The notes under the pieces are model-generated. The model was not told the DNA's origin. It was given only the letters and a program-made list of their open reading frames with translations, and ran no database searches. A stretch of DNA of 34,365 nucleotides from Pelargonium nanum (taxonomy: Eukaryota > Streptophyta > Magnoliopsida > Geraniales > Geraniaceae). Position numbers and translations under genes: made by a program. The stretch lies in contig JAYMTF010000527.1 in NCBI GenBank assembly GCA_036897485.1, positions 1 through 34,365 of the forward strand, written 5' to 3'. This document shows positions 10,701 through 21,430 of the stretch, one piece after another (the first letter of the stretch is position 1; every line of letters starts with the position of its first letter).

Positions 10701-13700
10701 TATCTCCTCTCTAAAAAGTTTGTAAGTCCTCATAACTCATTTTTCGTAATTTCTCACTTGAACAATTTGCTATGATAGCATATGGAAATTTGATGCAAAG
10801 GAACCTGAAATGGTATTTGAAATGTGTAGAATCCTCGAGAACAACCATCTTTCGGGTGGCATTCCTCTGGAATTTGGGAATCTGGCACTCATAGAAAGAA
10901 TGTAACAACTTTTATTTTAAATTTGTATATTAATCTTGTAATGATTTGTTTGTATTTTGTGTCTGTTTATTTGTGAGTAATGTGATAGTTTGTGTCATTG
11001 CAGACATCTTTCCTCAAATAATCTTAGTGGTGAGTTGCCTGCAACACTTGGAAGGTTGACCACATTGAAGGACTTGTAAGCTTTTAGTGTTTCTTACGCA
11101 TTCTTGAATTTTTGTTTTTAAAGTATTTTTGGTTTTATTTCATATTAATTTGTTGAACTTAATGCAGCCGGATCAGTGAAAATCACTTTACTGGAAAGAT
11201 ACCTGATTACATTGAGAGCTGGACAAATCTTGAAAAACTGTGAGAGCTTTGTGCTTGTAGGTACATTTTATTTATAGTTATGATGTTAGAAGACTAATTT
11301 ATATTGAAATTTGGTTACAACAGACTGATTCAAGCTAGTGGTTTGAGCGGACCGATTCCTTCTGGCATTGGTGCTTTGGTGAACTTAACTGACCTGTTAG
11401 TATATATAATGCTTTAACTAGTTTCATTGCTACCAATGACTTAAGATAGAATTATATTTTACATTGCGAGTAATGTTGATTTAATTTCTTATTGCAGAGT
11501 AATCAGTGACTTGTATGCAACTGAAGCACCTTTACCTCCACCCCTTAATAAAATGACAAAGTTGAAGACATTGTGAGTTAGATGCTTTAATTGCTCATAT
11601 TTATGAAAATTGAAAATGGTCAATTTTTTCTTCCAAGGTTTGAACTGAAGTGATGTAATTGTGCTTGATTGTGTTAACAGGGTATTGAGGAGCTGTAATC
11701 TTATTGGGGAGTTACCTGTATATCTCGGAAATATGACCTTTTTGAAAGTCTTGTAAGTATTTATTTCTTTTTGTTTATCTTATCCTATTTAAAGTTGCAA
11801 AGAAGATTTACTTGCACTTATGATCTCTGCATCTGATCTATAACTCCCAATATTTTCAGGAAATAAATTGATTGTATAATTATAGTCTTTTGTTATAACT
11901 TTCATTATTTTCTATTTTATTTATGGATTGTCGTGCAGAGATCTCAGCTTCAATAAATTGAGTGGAGAAATTCCAAAGAACTATGCCAATTTAGCGAATG
12001 TGCAGTTCATGTAAGCATTCTGATTTGAAATGCAAGTATTGTTACACCAATGTGGAAGCCACTTTTGAGTTTTAAGCTTATCAGATAACCAAAACCATTT
12101 AACAGGAGTTTAAAAGCCTAACCACATAAGAACGGAAATAGCATACTTTAAGTAGAGAGGATCGTATTTTCAGTTAGTGATTCTCTAGTCATCCAATCTG
12201 AATTGTGTGAATGAGGGTATATAGCTTTCTTTCTGATGCCATGTAAATTCATGGTTTCTGTAAAGTGGAATGAGGAGTATGCATTTATGTATTCCATATT
12301 AGAAATTATGAAATTGAGCCTTTTGTTTATAAAAATAACAAAAACATAATTGCGTGTTTGCTTTTGTCATGAACTATTATGTTTTCTCCCCTTTGACAGC
12401 TACTTATATGCGGCTATTTCTTTATTTTTGCTGTTCATCAATAGCAAATTTTCTTAGCAATTTCTATATGCAGAGAACTGCTTACATATCTTACCAAATA
12501 TCGGATTCTGGTTGTGTCAAGTCATTTAACATATTGATGAGTCATTGGTTTTGGTCTTGGTTAGACATTTATGAAATTGATATCTGTTCAGTTATTTAAC
12601 CCAGAACTTGCTGAGTGGACCCGTGCCTGATTGGATGCTAAATGAAGGACACAACATGTGAGTTTCTTTCACAAATAATGTGTATAATCTTGTAAATGTT
12701 CCTGTTAGGCTTAGTTCAACATATATGTCACAATCTGTTATTATGATATTACCTGCATACCTTCTTCTATATGCAGCGATCTTTCTTATAATAGCTTCAC
12801 AACTGGAAGCTCGGGGCCGTGTCAAGAGCACACTGTGTAAGCTGTCATCCAACTTAACTCTGTTTCTCTCTACATGCATATGTTTTTTTTTCTTACCTAA
12901 ATTGCTTTACAGCTATAAAATTCACTTTGTGTCTCCTATAGGAACTTGTTTGGAAGCTCAGTTATAGACAATAATGAGTAAGTTTGTAATGCTTTTCCTT
13001 CTCAAATAAAAGGAGTTCATTTCTGATGTTTTCACCAGATTTCTGCATGTTATGTTATTCTTGCAGCGGTATAGTACGGTGCTTGAAAAGTTTCCGATGC
13101 CCAAATAGTAAGTTTCTGTCTCATATATGTATACTGGATTGTCAAATAACCGCACGCCTTTACATGTCTCATGGCTTTTCTCCCAGGATTCTACCACTCT
13201 CTTCATATCAATTGTGGTGGAAAGGAAGTAACTGCTAACAGTATCACATATGAAGAAGATACAGATTCAGGTGGACCGTCAAGATTCTTCCAGAGTAGAA
13301 CTAATTGGGCCTATAGCAATACGGGCCATTTCAACAAAATTTATCGTCCTATAGACTCATACATCTGGAATACATCTAACCTCTCTATGAGCAACTCTGA
13401 ACTTTACATGAATGCCCGGCGTTCTCCTATTTCACTAACTTATTATGGATTTTGTCTGGAAAACGGAAACTATACTGTAAATCTCCATTTTGTAGAGATC
13501 ATATTCACTGATGACATGACATATAGTAGCTTGGGAAGACGCATTTTTGATGTCTACATTCAGGTAGTTAATCACATCATAGTTCCACCTTTATATTGTA
13601 CATACATGAGTACTTGGATAGACCTTGTTTGAAATTTAAACTAAAAGATTCAGTTTGTGTATGATTAATTTAGATTGCTATTAAGACACAATTATGAAGT

Positions 13701-16181
13701 CGTCTATCTTGATGAAAACATTGTTTGATCATGTTACATTGTGGCAGGGAAAGCTGGTACTAAAGGATTTTAATATCATGGCTGAAGCAGGCGGGGGTGG
13801 GAAGGAAAAAAAAAAAAAATTTACTGCTGCTGTAACTAGCAATACATTGGAAATCCGTTTCCATTGGGCTGGCAAGGGGACAACCGATATTCCTTTCAGT
13901 GGAAATTATGGTCCTCTTATATCAGCTATTTCTGTTGATCCTGCTGGTAAGTTGAAAAATTACCTTAAATATGTATTCTTATTGTTAGTTACAGTTTATA
14001 CTCCAAGATTAACCAGTATGGAAATTTATAGTTTGTTTTACATTTTATATTACCCACATATATTGCCTTCTTCTTAAGGATGCTTGAAAACAAATTGCGT
14101 TATGGTCTTTTCTTAACTCATGAATTCTGTTTCTTTAGTTGCTTTCTTGAATCTTGGTGTGACAATAAGGTTGCTAATCACAGCAACTTGACAATAAGGT
14201 TTCTTTGTTTAAGCAGACTTTATTCCTCTATCAGACTTCGGAGAAAATAGGAGTACCACATCCGTACGCACACTAGAAATCAGAATTGTGGCCACAATAG
14301 CATCTCTTATTTTGTCACTACTTCTGGGGATCCTTTGGTGGAAAGGCTTTTTTAGTAGGAGAAATACAGTTGCAAGAGGTATTTGGGTAACAATTTCTAT
14401 TTTTGTTCGCCTAAATGTTTTTTTTTTGGGACGAATAACATATATGACTGAGTGATAAGCAAATAAGTCATCAAACCATTTGCATTCTGCCCCAATCCAT
14501 TAGTCAGTACATGTTCTTCTGCAGATCTGAAGGGTGTAGAACTACAAACCGGTTCCTTTACCTTGAGGCAAATTCGAGCTGCCACAAACAATTTTGATGC
14601 CAGTAATAAGATTGGAGAAGGTGGTTTTGGTTCTGTTTACAAGGTATGATCGGCAACTAATACTTTTATATGATTTATAGCATCTCCTTATAAATCTTAT
14701 TTTTTTGGATGGTGAAACCTGTACTAACATTCCATTTCTGCAGGGCCTTCTATCAGATGGCACCATAATTGCAGTGAAACAACTTTCTTCGAAATCAAAA
14801 CAAGGAAATCGTGAGTTTGTGAATGAAATTGGCATGATTTCTGCTCTGGAACATCCACATCTCGTAAAGCTCTATGGTTGTTGTATAGAAGGAAACCAAA
14901 TGTTGTTGGTATACGAGTACTTGGAAAATAACAGCCTTGCACGTGCTTTATTTGGTAAATTCCGCTCAAATGACCTTGTTGACTGCATTAAGAAATTCAC
15001 ATATATACGAGTAAAAGATGTATACTGAGGTAACTTATTAGCATCTCTGAACTTTTGCTGTCTTGGTGATTTTTGAAGGTCCAGAGGAGTGCCTGTTAAA
15101 ATTGGACTGGCAAATAAGACAAAAGATTTGTCTAGGAATAGCAAGAGGTTTAGTGTACCTTCATGAAGAATCAAGATTGAAGATTGTTCACAGAGACATT
15201 AAGGCTACGAATGTGCTGCTAGATAAGAATCTTAACCCAAAGATTTCTGATTTTGGGTTGGCTAAACTTGACGAAGACGATAATACCCACATAAGCACCA
15301 GGGTTGCAGGAACTTTGTAAGTCACTGTCTTGTCCAAGTTTATTTAGATTTTTAAACTTGTCCCTACAATTGTCTCCAAAACTTGTAAGTCTAATAATGT
15401 TTCTTTTCGTTAGTTAAAAGCAATTATATACGTCTAATTTGTGTTATTCATGATATTGCAGCGGATATATGGCACCTGAATATGCAATGCGTGGTTATTT
15501 AACTGATAAAGCAGATGTCTACAGTTTTGGAGTTGTTGCCATGGAAATTGTCAGCGGCAGAAGTAACATAAACCACCATTCAAAGGCCGAGTGCTTCAAT
15601 CTTCTTGACTGGGTAACTTAAATTCAGTTTCTTGAAAATATAATTCATGTCTACATTATACCAAGTTTGCATCCAAAACAATAAGTTGATACAAAATAAA
15701 AAGAAATGGAAAGACATTTTTCGTAACGTTTGTGTCCAAATAATGCTTAGAAACTGTATACGTGCACATCATATTATAGGATTAGTTTGCAAATACAACT
15801 ACAGTATCTTATGCTATTCTCAAATTATAGGCACTTGTTTTGAAAGAGAAAGAGAAGCTGTTGGAGCTGGTTGATTCAAGATTGGGATCAGACTTCAACA
15901 AAGAAGAGGTGTTGAGAATGATCAAGGTGGCTCTTCTTTGCACCAATGTGTCTCCATCTGTAAGGCCTGCCATGTCTTCAGTGGTGAGCATGCTTGAAGG
16001 GAAGACTAGAATTCAAGATTTGGCTTCGAATTCTTGTAGTGTTTCAAATGAAAAGATGAAGCTTGAGGAGATCAAGAAGCATTATGAGCTCATTGAAGAG
16101 CATTTCACGATGACTACTGATATCCAGCTTCAGATAATGCCGCCAACTGATCATGCTCATTTTGCTTCTTCGTCTTCTTAA
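7772..16181 (+). CDS. Gene 2: LRR-malectin receptor-like Ser/Thr kinase, shortened C-terminus
   Basis: Same architecture as gene 1, 1000 aa in 24 exons: 7772-7880, 7980-8142, 10255-10326, 10499-10567, 10650-10721, 10830-10901, 11004-11075, 11168-11239, 11324-11395, 11498-11572, 11681-11752, 11939-12010, 12592-12657, 12777-12836, 12942-12977, 13067-13107, 13187-13563, 13748-13946, 14217-14378, 14525-14643, 14744-14954, 15079-15316, 15462-15612, 15831-16181. The start is the ATG at 7772, which opens a signal peptide ([18 protein letters not shown]) and matches the start in the paralogs. The malectin-like domain spans aa 399-591, the transmembrane helix is about aa 614-630, and the kinase keeps the catalytic lysine (696), HRD (Asp 794) and DFG (812-814). 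Oddities: intron 2 is 2112 bp; a run of 14 A's turns a conserved [11 protein letters not shown] segment into KEKKKKF; the stop at 16179-16181 removes the DLYP-containing tail, whose sequence is still readable in frame downstream. The kinase core is complete, so it may still function. Exon calls rest on exact length and phase agreement with the other genes. Confidence 0.9.
8143..10254 (+). other. Gene 2 intron 2 (2112 bp), enlarged by foreign-looking sequence
   Basis: The GTACGT donor and GACAG acceptor are in the same place as in the paralogs, but the intron is about 2-4.5 times longer. It contains a stretch rich in GACAC/ACACG words (about 8280-8420), AT-rich sequence (8600-9240) and a gene-like block (about 9240-9900). 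No complete gene is recognised, and none of these blocks is visible in the paralogous introns. Confidence 0.7.
9240..9900 (+). other. Gene-like fragment within gene 2 intron 2
   Basis: Two CACGTG G-box cores (9309-9314 and 9320-9325) are followed by a GC-richer stretch with several CCGGAAT/CCGGCGA words and short open frames (9323-9529 and 9652-9882, + strand). Composition changes sharply from the AT-rich flanks. It looks like a promoter plus 5' end of an unrelated gene, perhaps carried in by a transposon. I recognise no protein family, so it is not called as a gene. Confidence 0.35.
12011..12591 (+). other. Gene 2 intron 12 (581 bp), nothing recognised
   Basis: AT-rich intron between the last LRR exon and the short post-LRR exon. 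It is clearly longer than the same intron in genes 1 (110 bp), 3 (94 bp), 4 (129 bp) and 5 (78 bp), so extra sequence was gained here, but I see no repeat boundaries or coding potential. Confidence 0.7.
13806..13819 (+). repeat. A14 homopolymer inside gene 2 exon 18
   Basis: Fourteen consecutive A's inside the malectin-like domain coding region, giving E544 and K545-K548. Genes 1, 3, 4 and 5 have a non-repetitive sequence of the same length here, coding for KAIIKNF or KAIIKSF. The frame is kept. Confidence 0.95.
14160..14201 (+). repeat. 13-bp direct repeat near the gene 2 exon 19 acceptor
   Basis: TGACAATAAGGTT occurs at 14160-14172 and 14189-14201, the second copy ending 15 bases before exon 19. 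It is probably a small templated duplication within intron 18; the branch-point region may lie in it. Confidence 0.6.
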
Positions 16182-16509
16182 TTCGCTCCTCCCGATCTTT
16201 ATTTGTATAATTCGGATTCTGGTTATTTGCAGCATTGCAATAATAAGATATTAGAGACGACATTTTTGGGTCAATCTTTGGGTCTCTTTTTCTTCTATCA
16301 AATTGGCTTGTTGTTTTTATTTCTTTAGTGGGACAAAAAGTGGGGCTACATAGCACTTCAGATATTTTTCTCATGAAACCGGTTAAATTGATCAAGTCGG
16401 TCAGCAGATTTGTCCGAGTTTGACCGGACTTGACCATCATTCCGGCAGGTTAATTAGAAACCGGACCGGTGAGCTACCGGATCCCGGTTTAACATAGGAA
16501 AGAAAATAT

Positions 16510-16547
16510 GGACTGGGGACAGATAAAACTTGACCCCTCCCCAGTCC
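16510..16547. repeat. Inverted repeat with 10-bp arms
   Basis: GGACTGGGGA at 16510-16519 pairs perfectly with TCCCCAGTCC at 16538-16547 across an 18-base loop. The right arm is also part of a longer dispersed repeat found inverted at 21641-21671. This could be the edge of a small transposon-like element; no T-run follows to suggest anything else. Confidence 0.6.
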
Positions 16548-16555
16548 AAATTTAC
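16525..16555. repeat. Dispersed repeat, copy A (inverted relative to copy at 21641)
   Basis: The 31 bases starting AAAACTTGACCCC match the reverse complement of 21641-21671 at 30 of 31 positions. The two copies lie in the spacers before gene 3 and before gene 4. Confidence 0.85.
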
Positions 16556-16576
16556 ACACCTTCGCGAAGGGTTCCA

Positions 16577-16592
16577 GGAATGACTTGGTAGT
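16577..16592 (+). promoter_or_regulatory. Upstream motif shared by genes 3 and 5
   Basis: GGAATGACTTGGTAGT is identical at 16577-16592 (253 bases before the gene 3 ATG) and 29323-29338 (285 bases before the gene 5 ATG). Similar sequence follows both copies (GTGTGGA, then GAAGAAAA or TAAAGAAAA). It is shared promoter ancestry and possibly a regulatory site. Confidence 0.5.
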
Positions 16593-16755
16593 CGGTGTGG
16601 ACAGATGAAGAAAACAATTTGTTTTAAAATTTTAGGAATAATTTTAAAATTCAGAAATCATTATTTTACATTTTCTGACCAAATGATTCCTTTATTAATT
16701 ATTTTATTTGTTTCTTTATTGGTGAAGATATTATACTTTTGTAAGATTTAGAAAT

Positions 16756-16763
16756 TATAAATA
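16756..16763 (+). promoter_or_regulatory. TATA box of gene 3
   Basis: TATAAATA, 74-67 bases before the gene 3 ATG. A usable core promoter is consistent with gene 3 being transcribed despite its missing kinase. Confidence 0.6.
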
Positions 16764-16829
16764 CCATTTGAAGGTCCACGAATGATCATTATCACTATTC
16801 AAAAGATTCTTTGTGCAGAAAACTTGAAA

Positions 16830-17468
16830 ATGCTCTCCAAACTTGTCTTTGCCTATTCCTTTTTCGCTTTCGCAACTTATTTTGCTTTCGGAGCTGCAAC
16901 TTTATTGCCAGATGAAGAAGGTACACACATATATATGTATGTTCATATGAAATAATTTCCATTAACGATCTTGTATATATGTTGATTATATATGTGTGTA
17001 TATGTATATATTACAGTACAAGCTTTACGGGACATAGCGAAGACAATGGGGAAGACGGACTGGAATTTCAGTGCAGATCCATGCGGTGGAGAATGGGGAT
17101 GGAATAAGGTTGAACCAGATGATGAGAGTTTCATCATTAATGGAATCGCCGGTAATTCCTCCTTGCCCGATGCTCCCCCCTGCCATGTCATTGCCATGTA
17201 TGTTCTCGATCTCAATTATATATATATGATCATCATCCATGAACAAATTTGTAAATTCCGCCGTTATATATAGCTTTTTTCAATATATTTAAAGATTCAA
17301 GAAAATATAACATTTCCCCACTTTCACAATTCCATATCAAGAAACTCCGATCTCTACGAAGATCAATGCTTGTGCTTCTCATTTGCTTGCGCAATCCATC
17401 AAAACCGATCCTTTCTTGGAAAATTTTGCTCAATCTCAAGAAAAGAAAATATATTTAATTCATGTCAG

Positions 17469-17511
<43 letters not shown>

Positions 17512-20500
17512 GTGTGTGCACATGACTAGTAGGGTCTACTTTATTAATTATTGCTGACTTTGCAAGATTTCTTTGTGTATATCTATATATATGGTCCAGC
17601 CATAAAAATTGACTTGTACACTTCATATAATAATCTTTTTTCTATTGGAATTTAAACAGAATTCTTAGAACACAGTCACTCCAAGGCATGATCCCACCAG
17701 AACTGGTCAGATTACCATATCTCCAAGTAATGTATATACACTTATTCTACAGCTCATTGCATGTTTTGTTAAATTAAATTTACAAATTCTGTATAGGAAT
17801 TTAAACATTTTAAGTTGGGTCTTGCAGTGAGCTTGCTCGCAACTCTCTCAATGGTACACTACCCCCAGAATGGGCGACCCTGAAATTCGTCAAAATGTAA
17901 ACACTCTGTTTCATGTGCTACAAATAATTTTGTTACATTATTAACAGTAAAAACTAACATATAGATCGATACGGGTGTGAAATGTTACTGCAGAGCTTTA
18001 AACGCGAACCAGATATCAGGTCCAATCCCAAAAGAATATGCAAACATCTCTACTCTGAGAGAACTGTGAGTCCCAAAAATATACTGATGTAGTATGCACA
18101 TAGAAATATAAATTGTTACTAACAATTTTGAATTACTATATGTGAAACGAGTAGAGTACTCGAGTATAATCAGCTTACGGGTGTTGTTCCTCCAGAACTC
18201 GGCTCTCTCCCACAAATTAAAAGAATGTAAGACCTTTTTATAATCATGGTTTTGTAGATTTTTGTAAGTATGTGATGAATGAAGTTAATTTTGTAATGTT
18301 ACAGAGTTCTTACTTCGAATTATCTTAGCGGGGAATTGCCTCCGGAACTTGCGAGGCTGACCACTTTGACGGACTTGTAAGTTCCTAATATATTGTTTTT
18401 GGAGGATTTTGAGGTGATTATGATACTAATTCATTTATGCAGTCGGATTGGGAGCAACAACTTTACGGGAAATGTACCTGATTATATCAACAAATGGACA
18501 AATCTCGAAAAACTGTGAGATATATCACATTTTATGGATATGTTGTTTTGTGTCTGTTTAATTGACATTATGTTTTGGTGACAACAGATATATACAAGCA
18601 AGTGGTTTGAATGGTCCAATTCCTGACATTGCTGGTTTGGTGAACTTAGTTCAATTGTTAGTATGATTTTTTGTGTGAATTTAGTGAGTTTCAATATCTA
18701 ATTTCACATTTACAGAGTGATCATTTTTCTTTATCATCTCTCATATAATGTAGGAGAATCAGTGATCTGAATGGACCTGAACAACTTTTTCCGGCGGTTT
18801 ATAATATGACAAAGCTGAAAGTTTTGTGAGTTAGTTGCTCTGTTTCCTCGATCGGAAAATACAACTCTGTTCATATATTAATTGAAGTGATATATTTATA
18901 TATACAGGATAATGAGGAGTTGCAATATTAGGGATTCACTACCCGACTCTCTGGCGAATCTGAGTCAAAATTTGTCGCTATTGTTAGTATGGATTGTTGT
19001 TCTTTTTTCTGTTTGATACACGGTCCAAATTTAAAGGATTTCTGTTTAATTACATATGATTATGATTGTGTTGTAGAGATCTCAGCTTCAACAAATTAAG
19101 TGGAAGAATTCCAGAAAGTTATTCCAGTTTAAGTAAACTTAGTTACACGTAAGCGCGCACCTGTCAAACATTCTTGATCTGGTAATTAAATTTACATATA
19201 TAACATCTTGTGTACTGAATCAAAGATGTTCATTTTATATAGTTATTTAACTGGGAACTTACTGAATGAGTCCGTGCCGCTTTGGATGACAAAAGAAGGG
19301 AAAAATATGTGAGTTCTTTTGGAAATATTTTATACTGAATCCTTTTTAGAGTTGATATATACAAGTTATATATATAACGCAAATACGTACGTGCAGCGAT
19401 CTTTCATATAATGATTTCCAAGTTACAAGCACAGAAACCTGTCAAAACAATTCTGTGTAAGAATATTGATCTCATCTATATATATCTCCAATGTTATAAT
19501 GTGTTAGTAACATACTCTGTTTACTAACATACTCTGTTTTGTAGCAACTTGTTCGCCAACTCCTTAAAAGGAAACAACTCGTAAGTTACAAATTTATAAA
19601 CATAGTACGTAGTGAATTCATGTTTTTCTTGATGATGTTACAATGGATCGACTTTTGTTAAACCTTACATTGTTCTTGCAGTGGCATTGTTCCATGTTTG
19701 ACAAGTATCACCTGTCCCAAAAGTAAGTTAATTCTGTATTTAATTATCTACTCGCAAAAGTGTTCAATTTACAAACAAAATTGTTAATTTGTTTTTTTTT
19801 TTTTAAATTGCAGGATTGTATAATTCTCTTCATATAAACTGTGGTGGAGGGAGTGTACATATTAGTGATGATACTACATATGAAGCTGATACAGATATAG
19901 CTGGACCTGCAGTTTTTTTCTTGAGTACAACAAATTGGGCGTTTAGCAACACCGGCCATTTCTTGGACGATTTGCGAGTTAATAAGTCATACACTTGGAA
20001 TAATCCATCTGCAATCTCTAACAACGTTAAAGATTCCGAACTTTACACGACTGCTCGGCTATCTCCTCTGTCCCTAACTTATTACGGATTTTGTCTGGAG
20101 AACGGAAACTATAACGTGCAACTCCATTTTGCAGAAATTATGTTTACTAATGACAGAAATTACAGTAGCCTTGGAAGGCGCATATTTGATGTCTACATTC
20201 AGGTACTTGTAATAAGCCTATTATTAGTTTAGTACTGCACATATAGTATGATTTGTTGAACTATTTGGTTGATTATTGTTGGATTATATGTACTTATTGC
20301 GCAGGGGAAGCTGGTGTTGGAGGATTTTAATATCGCAGCTGAAGCGGGCGGAGTTGGGAAGGCTATAATAAAAAGCTTCACTACTCCGGTGACCAACAAT
20401 ACCTTGGAAATTCGTTTTTATTGGGCCGGAAAGGGGACAGTTGGTGTACCTTCGACGGGAGTGTATGGTCCTCTTGTTTCAGCTATTTCTGTTGAGCCTA

Positions 20501-20758
20501 CCGGTAGGAAGGTATGTACTATGTAAACATTTACGTTATTTATAAGCGTTTACAATACACGCACATAAATTATAAGCATTTTTATTCAAACAGTTAATGT
20601 TAGACGTTTGTTTTAAGAATTGTTTGTTGTTTAACTATTCGGTGAAGATTATGAATTTTAGATCAGTAACACTTACAAATTCTTTTTTTTTTTTCAAAAC
20701 AGACTTCCAGAGCCAACCGGAGAAGGAAAGTGCTACATTATCAGTAGGCATAATATAA
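16830..20758 (+). CDS. Gene 3: kinase-less LRR-malectin protein (truncated receptor paralog)
   Basis: Exons 1-18 match the array exactly: 16830-16920, 17017-17197, 17660-17731, 17828-17896, 17994-18065, 18155-18226, 18305-18376, 18443-18514, 18588-18656, 18754-18825, 18908-18982, 19077-19148, 19243-19308, 19397-19456, 19545-19580, 19682-19722, 19814-20202, 20305-20503. Exon 19 (20703-20758) stops at TAA just before the transmembrane helix. The predicted product is about 611 aa: signal peptide (MLSKLVFAYSFFAFATYF), about ten LRRs, malectin-like domain (about aa 398-593) and a short tail ending SVGII. There is no membrane anchor, and no kinase exon lies between here and gene 4. Two other routes also end without a helix: a donor at 20512 leads to TAG at 20745, and reading through intron 18 stops at 20526. 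The 18 upstream exons have no frameshift or stop, so loss of the kinase is either recent or tolerated. It could be a secreted receptor-like protein or a pseudogene; sequence alone cannot decide. Confidence 0.75.
17198..17659 (+). other. Gene 3 intron 2 (462 bp)
   Basis: AT-rich intron with a compound microsatellite. It is the shortest intron 2 of the array and holds no ORF of note. Confidence 0.7.
17471..17518. repeat. Compound microsatellite (TA)n(TATG)n(TG)n
   Basis: About fourteen TA units, then TATG units, then TG units, in gene 3 intron 2. Likely variable in length between individuals. Confidence 0.9.
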
Positions 20759-20842
20759 CAAGAATCATTGCTACAACACTGGCATCTTTTATCTTGTTTT
20801 TGTTCTAGGTTTTGAAAAACATACATTGTATTTCTGTCATAT
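20759..20842 (+). pseudogene. Relic of the transmembrane exon and intron 19 of gene 3
   Basis: Directly after the gene 3 stop, 20761-20806 reads in another frame as a transmembrane-like stretch (RIIATTLASFILFLF), resembling the helix in gene 2. The frame shift fits a net 2-nt gain between the GGC codon and the helix, compared with gene 4. At about 20807 the sequence jumps to TTTGAAAAACATACATTG, which matches the start of gene 4 intron 19 (27367 onward). The segment coding for WWKGC and the end of exon 19, about 50 bp, is therefore deleted. No kinase exon homology follows. This is the decayed end of a former full-length receptor gene. Confidence 0.75.
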
Positions 20843-20880
20843 GATATAATATATATACTTACAAAATAAGCCGGTGACAT

Positions 20881-21140
20881 AAAGACGAATTATTGATCCG
20901 AGAGAAAGTGAGGTCCGCTTCGAGTATCACTTGAGTGTTTGGGTTCTAACTTCTTGAATGCACTGTTTGCGGGTGTCAAGTGAGCCTAGGAATTTCGCTT
21001 TCCCTTAAAGCGTCGCGTGCCATCTCATCCTCATCAAATCCCCTGCACCCTACATTGCCACATCAAATAGCAGAGCAAGCTATGAAGGTTCATCCTCGAG
21101 CTCCACTCTCAGCCAGCACAAATTAAGCCACTTCCATCAT
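20881..21140. other. Unrecognised GC-richer block beyond the gene 3 break
   Basis: Composition differs from the AT-rich flanks, and the block has no similarity by eye to any exon or intron of the array. Neither strand has a long open frame. It may be a fragment of another gene or a transposon joined in when the kinase part was lost. Confidence 0.35.
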
Positions 21141-21330
21141 CCCGAAACATGATAAAAAAATCACGTAATATATGAGTTGTAATACCGCATGACATCTATT
21201 CATCAATTTTTTGTAATTTCAAATGAGACAAGACATATAAGAAATGTAGTACAATCAAATCATGACGGAGTTGTTAACTAATTTTAATCGCGGGTACTAA
21301 TTTTATTTTAAATTAAATCTTTATGTACTT

Positions 21331-21373
21331 AAAGTCTTAAACTAATCACTTTCAAAAAGTCTTAAACTAATCA
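21331..21373. repeat. 18-bp direct repeat
   Basis: AAAGTCTTAAACTAATCA occurs at 21331-21348 and 21356-21373. It resembles a small templated duplication from break repair. Confidence 0.85.
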
Positions 21374-21430
21374 ATTAAATTCATAAAAAAAAATAATCAA
21401 TTAAAAGTTTGTGTATTAATTAACACATTT

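Larger units (their letters stand above)
16182..16829. other. Intergenic region between genes 2 and 3
   Basis: The first 50 or so bases are the former C-terminal tail of gene 2, now 3' UTR. Next comes a stretch rich in CCGG and GACCGG words (about 16376-16495), a 10-bp inverted repeat (16510-16547), part of a dispersed repeat (16525-16555) and the gene 3 promoter. No gene is seen. Confidence 0.7.

Noticed and set aside
17471..17518. Regularly spaced repeats that might be called an array
   Set aside because: These are simple TA, TATG and TG microsatellite units without spacers, in a plant intron.
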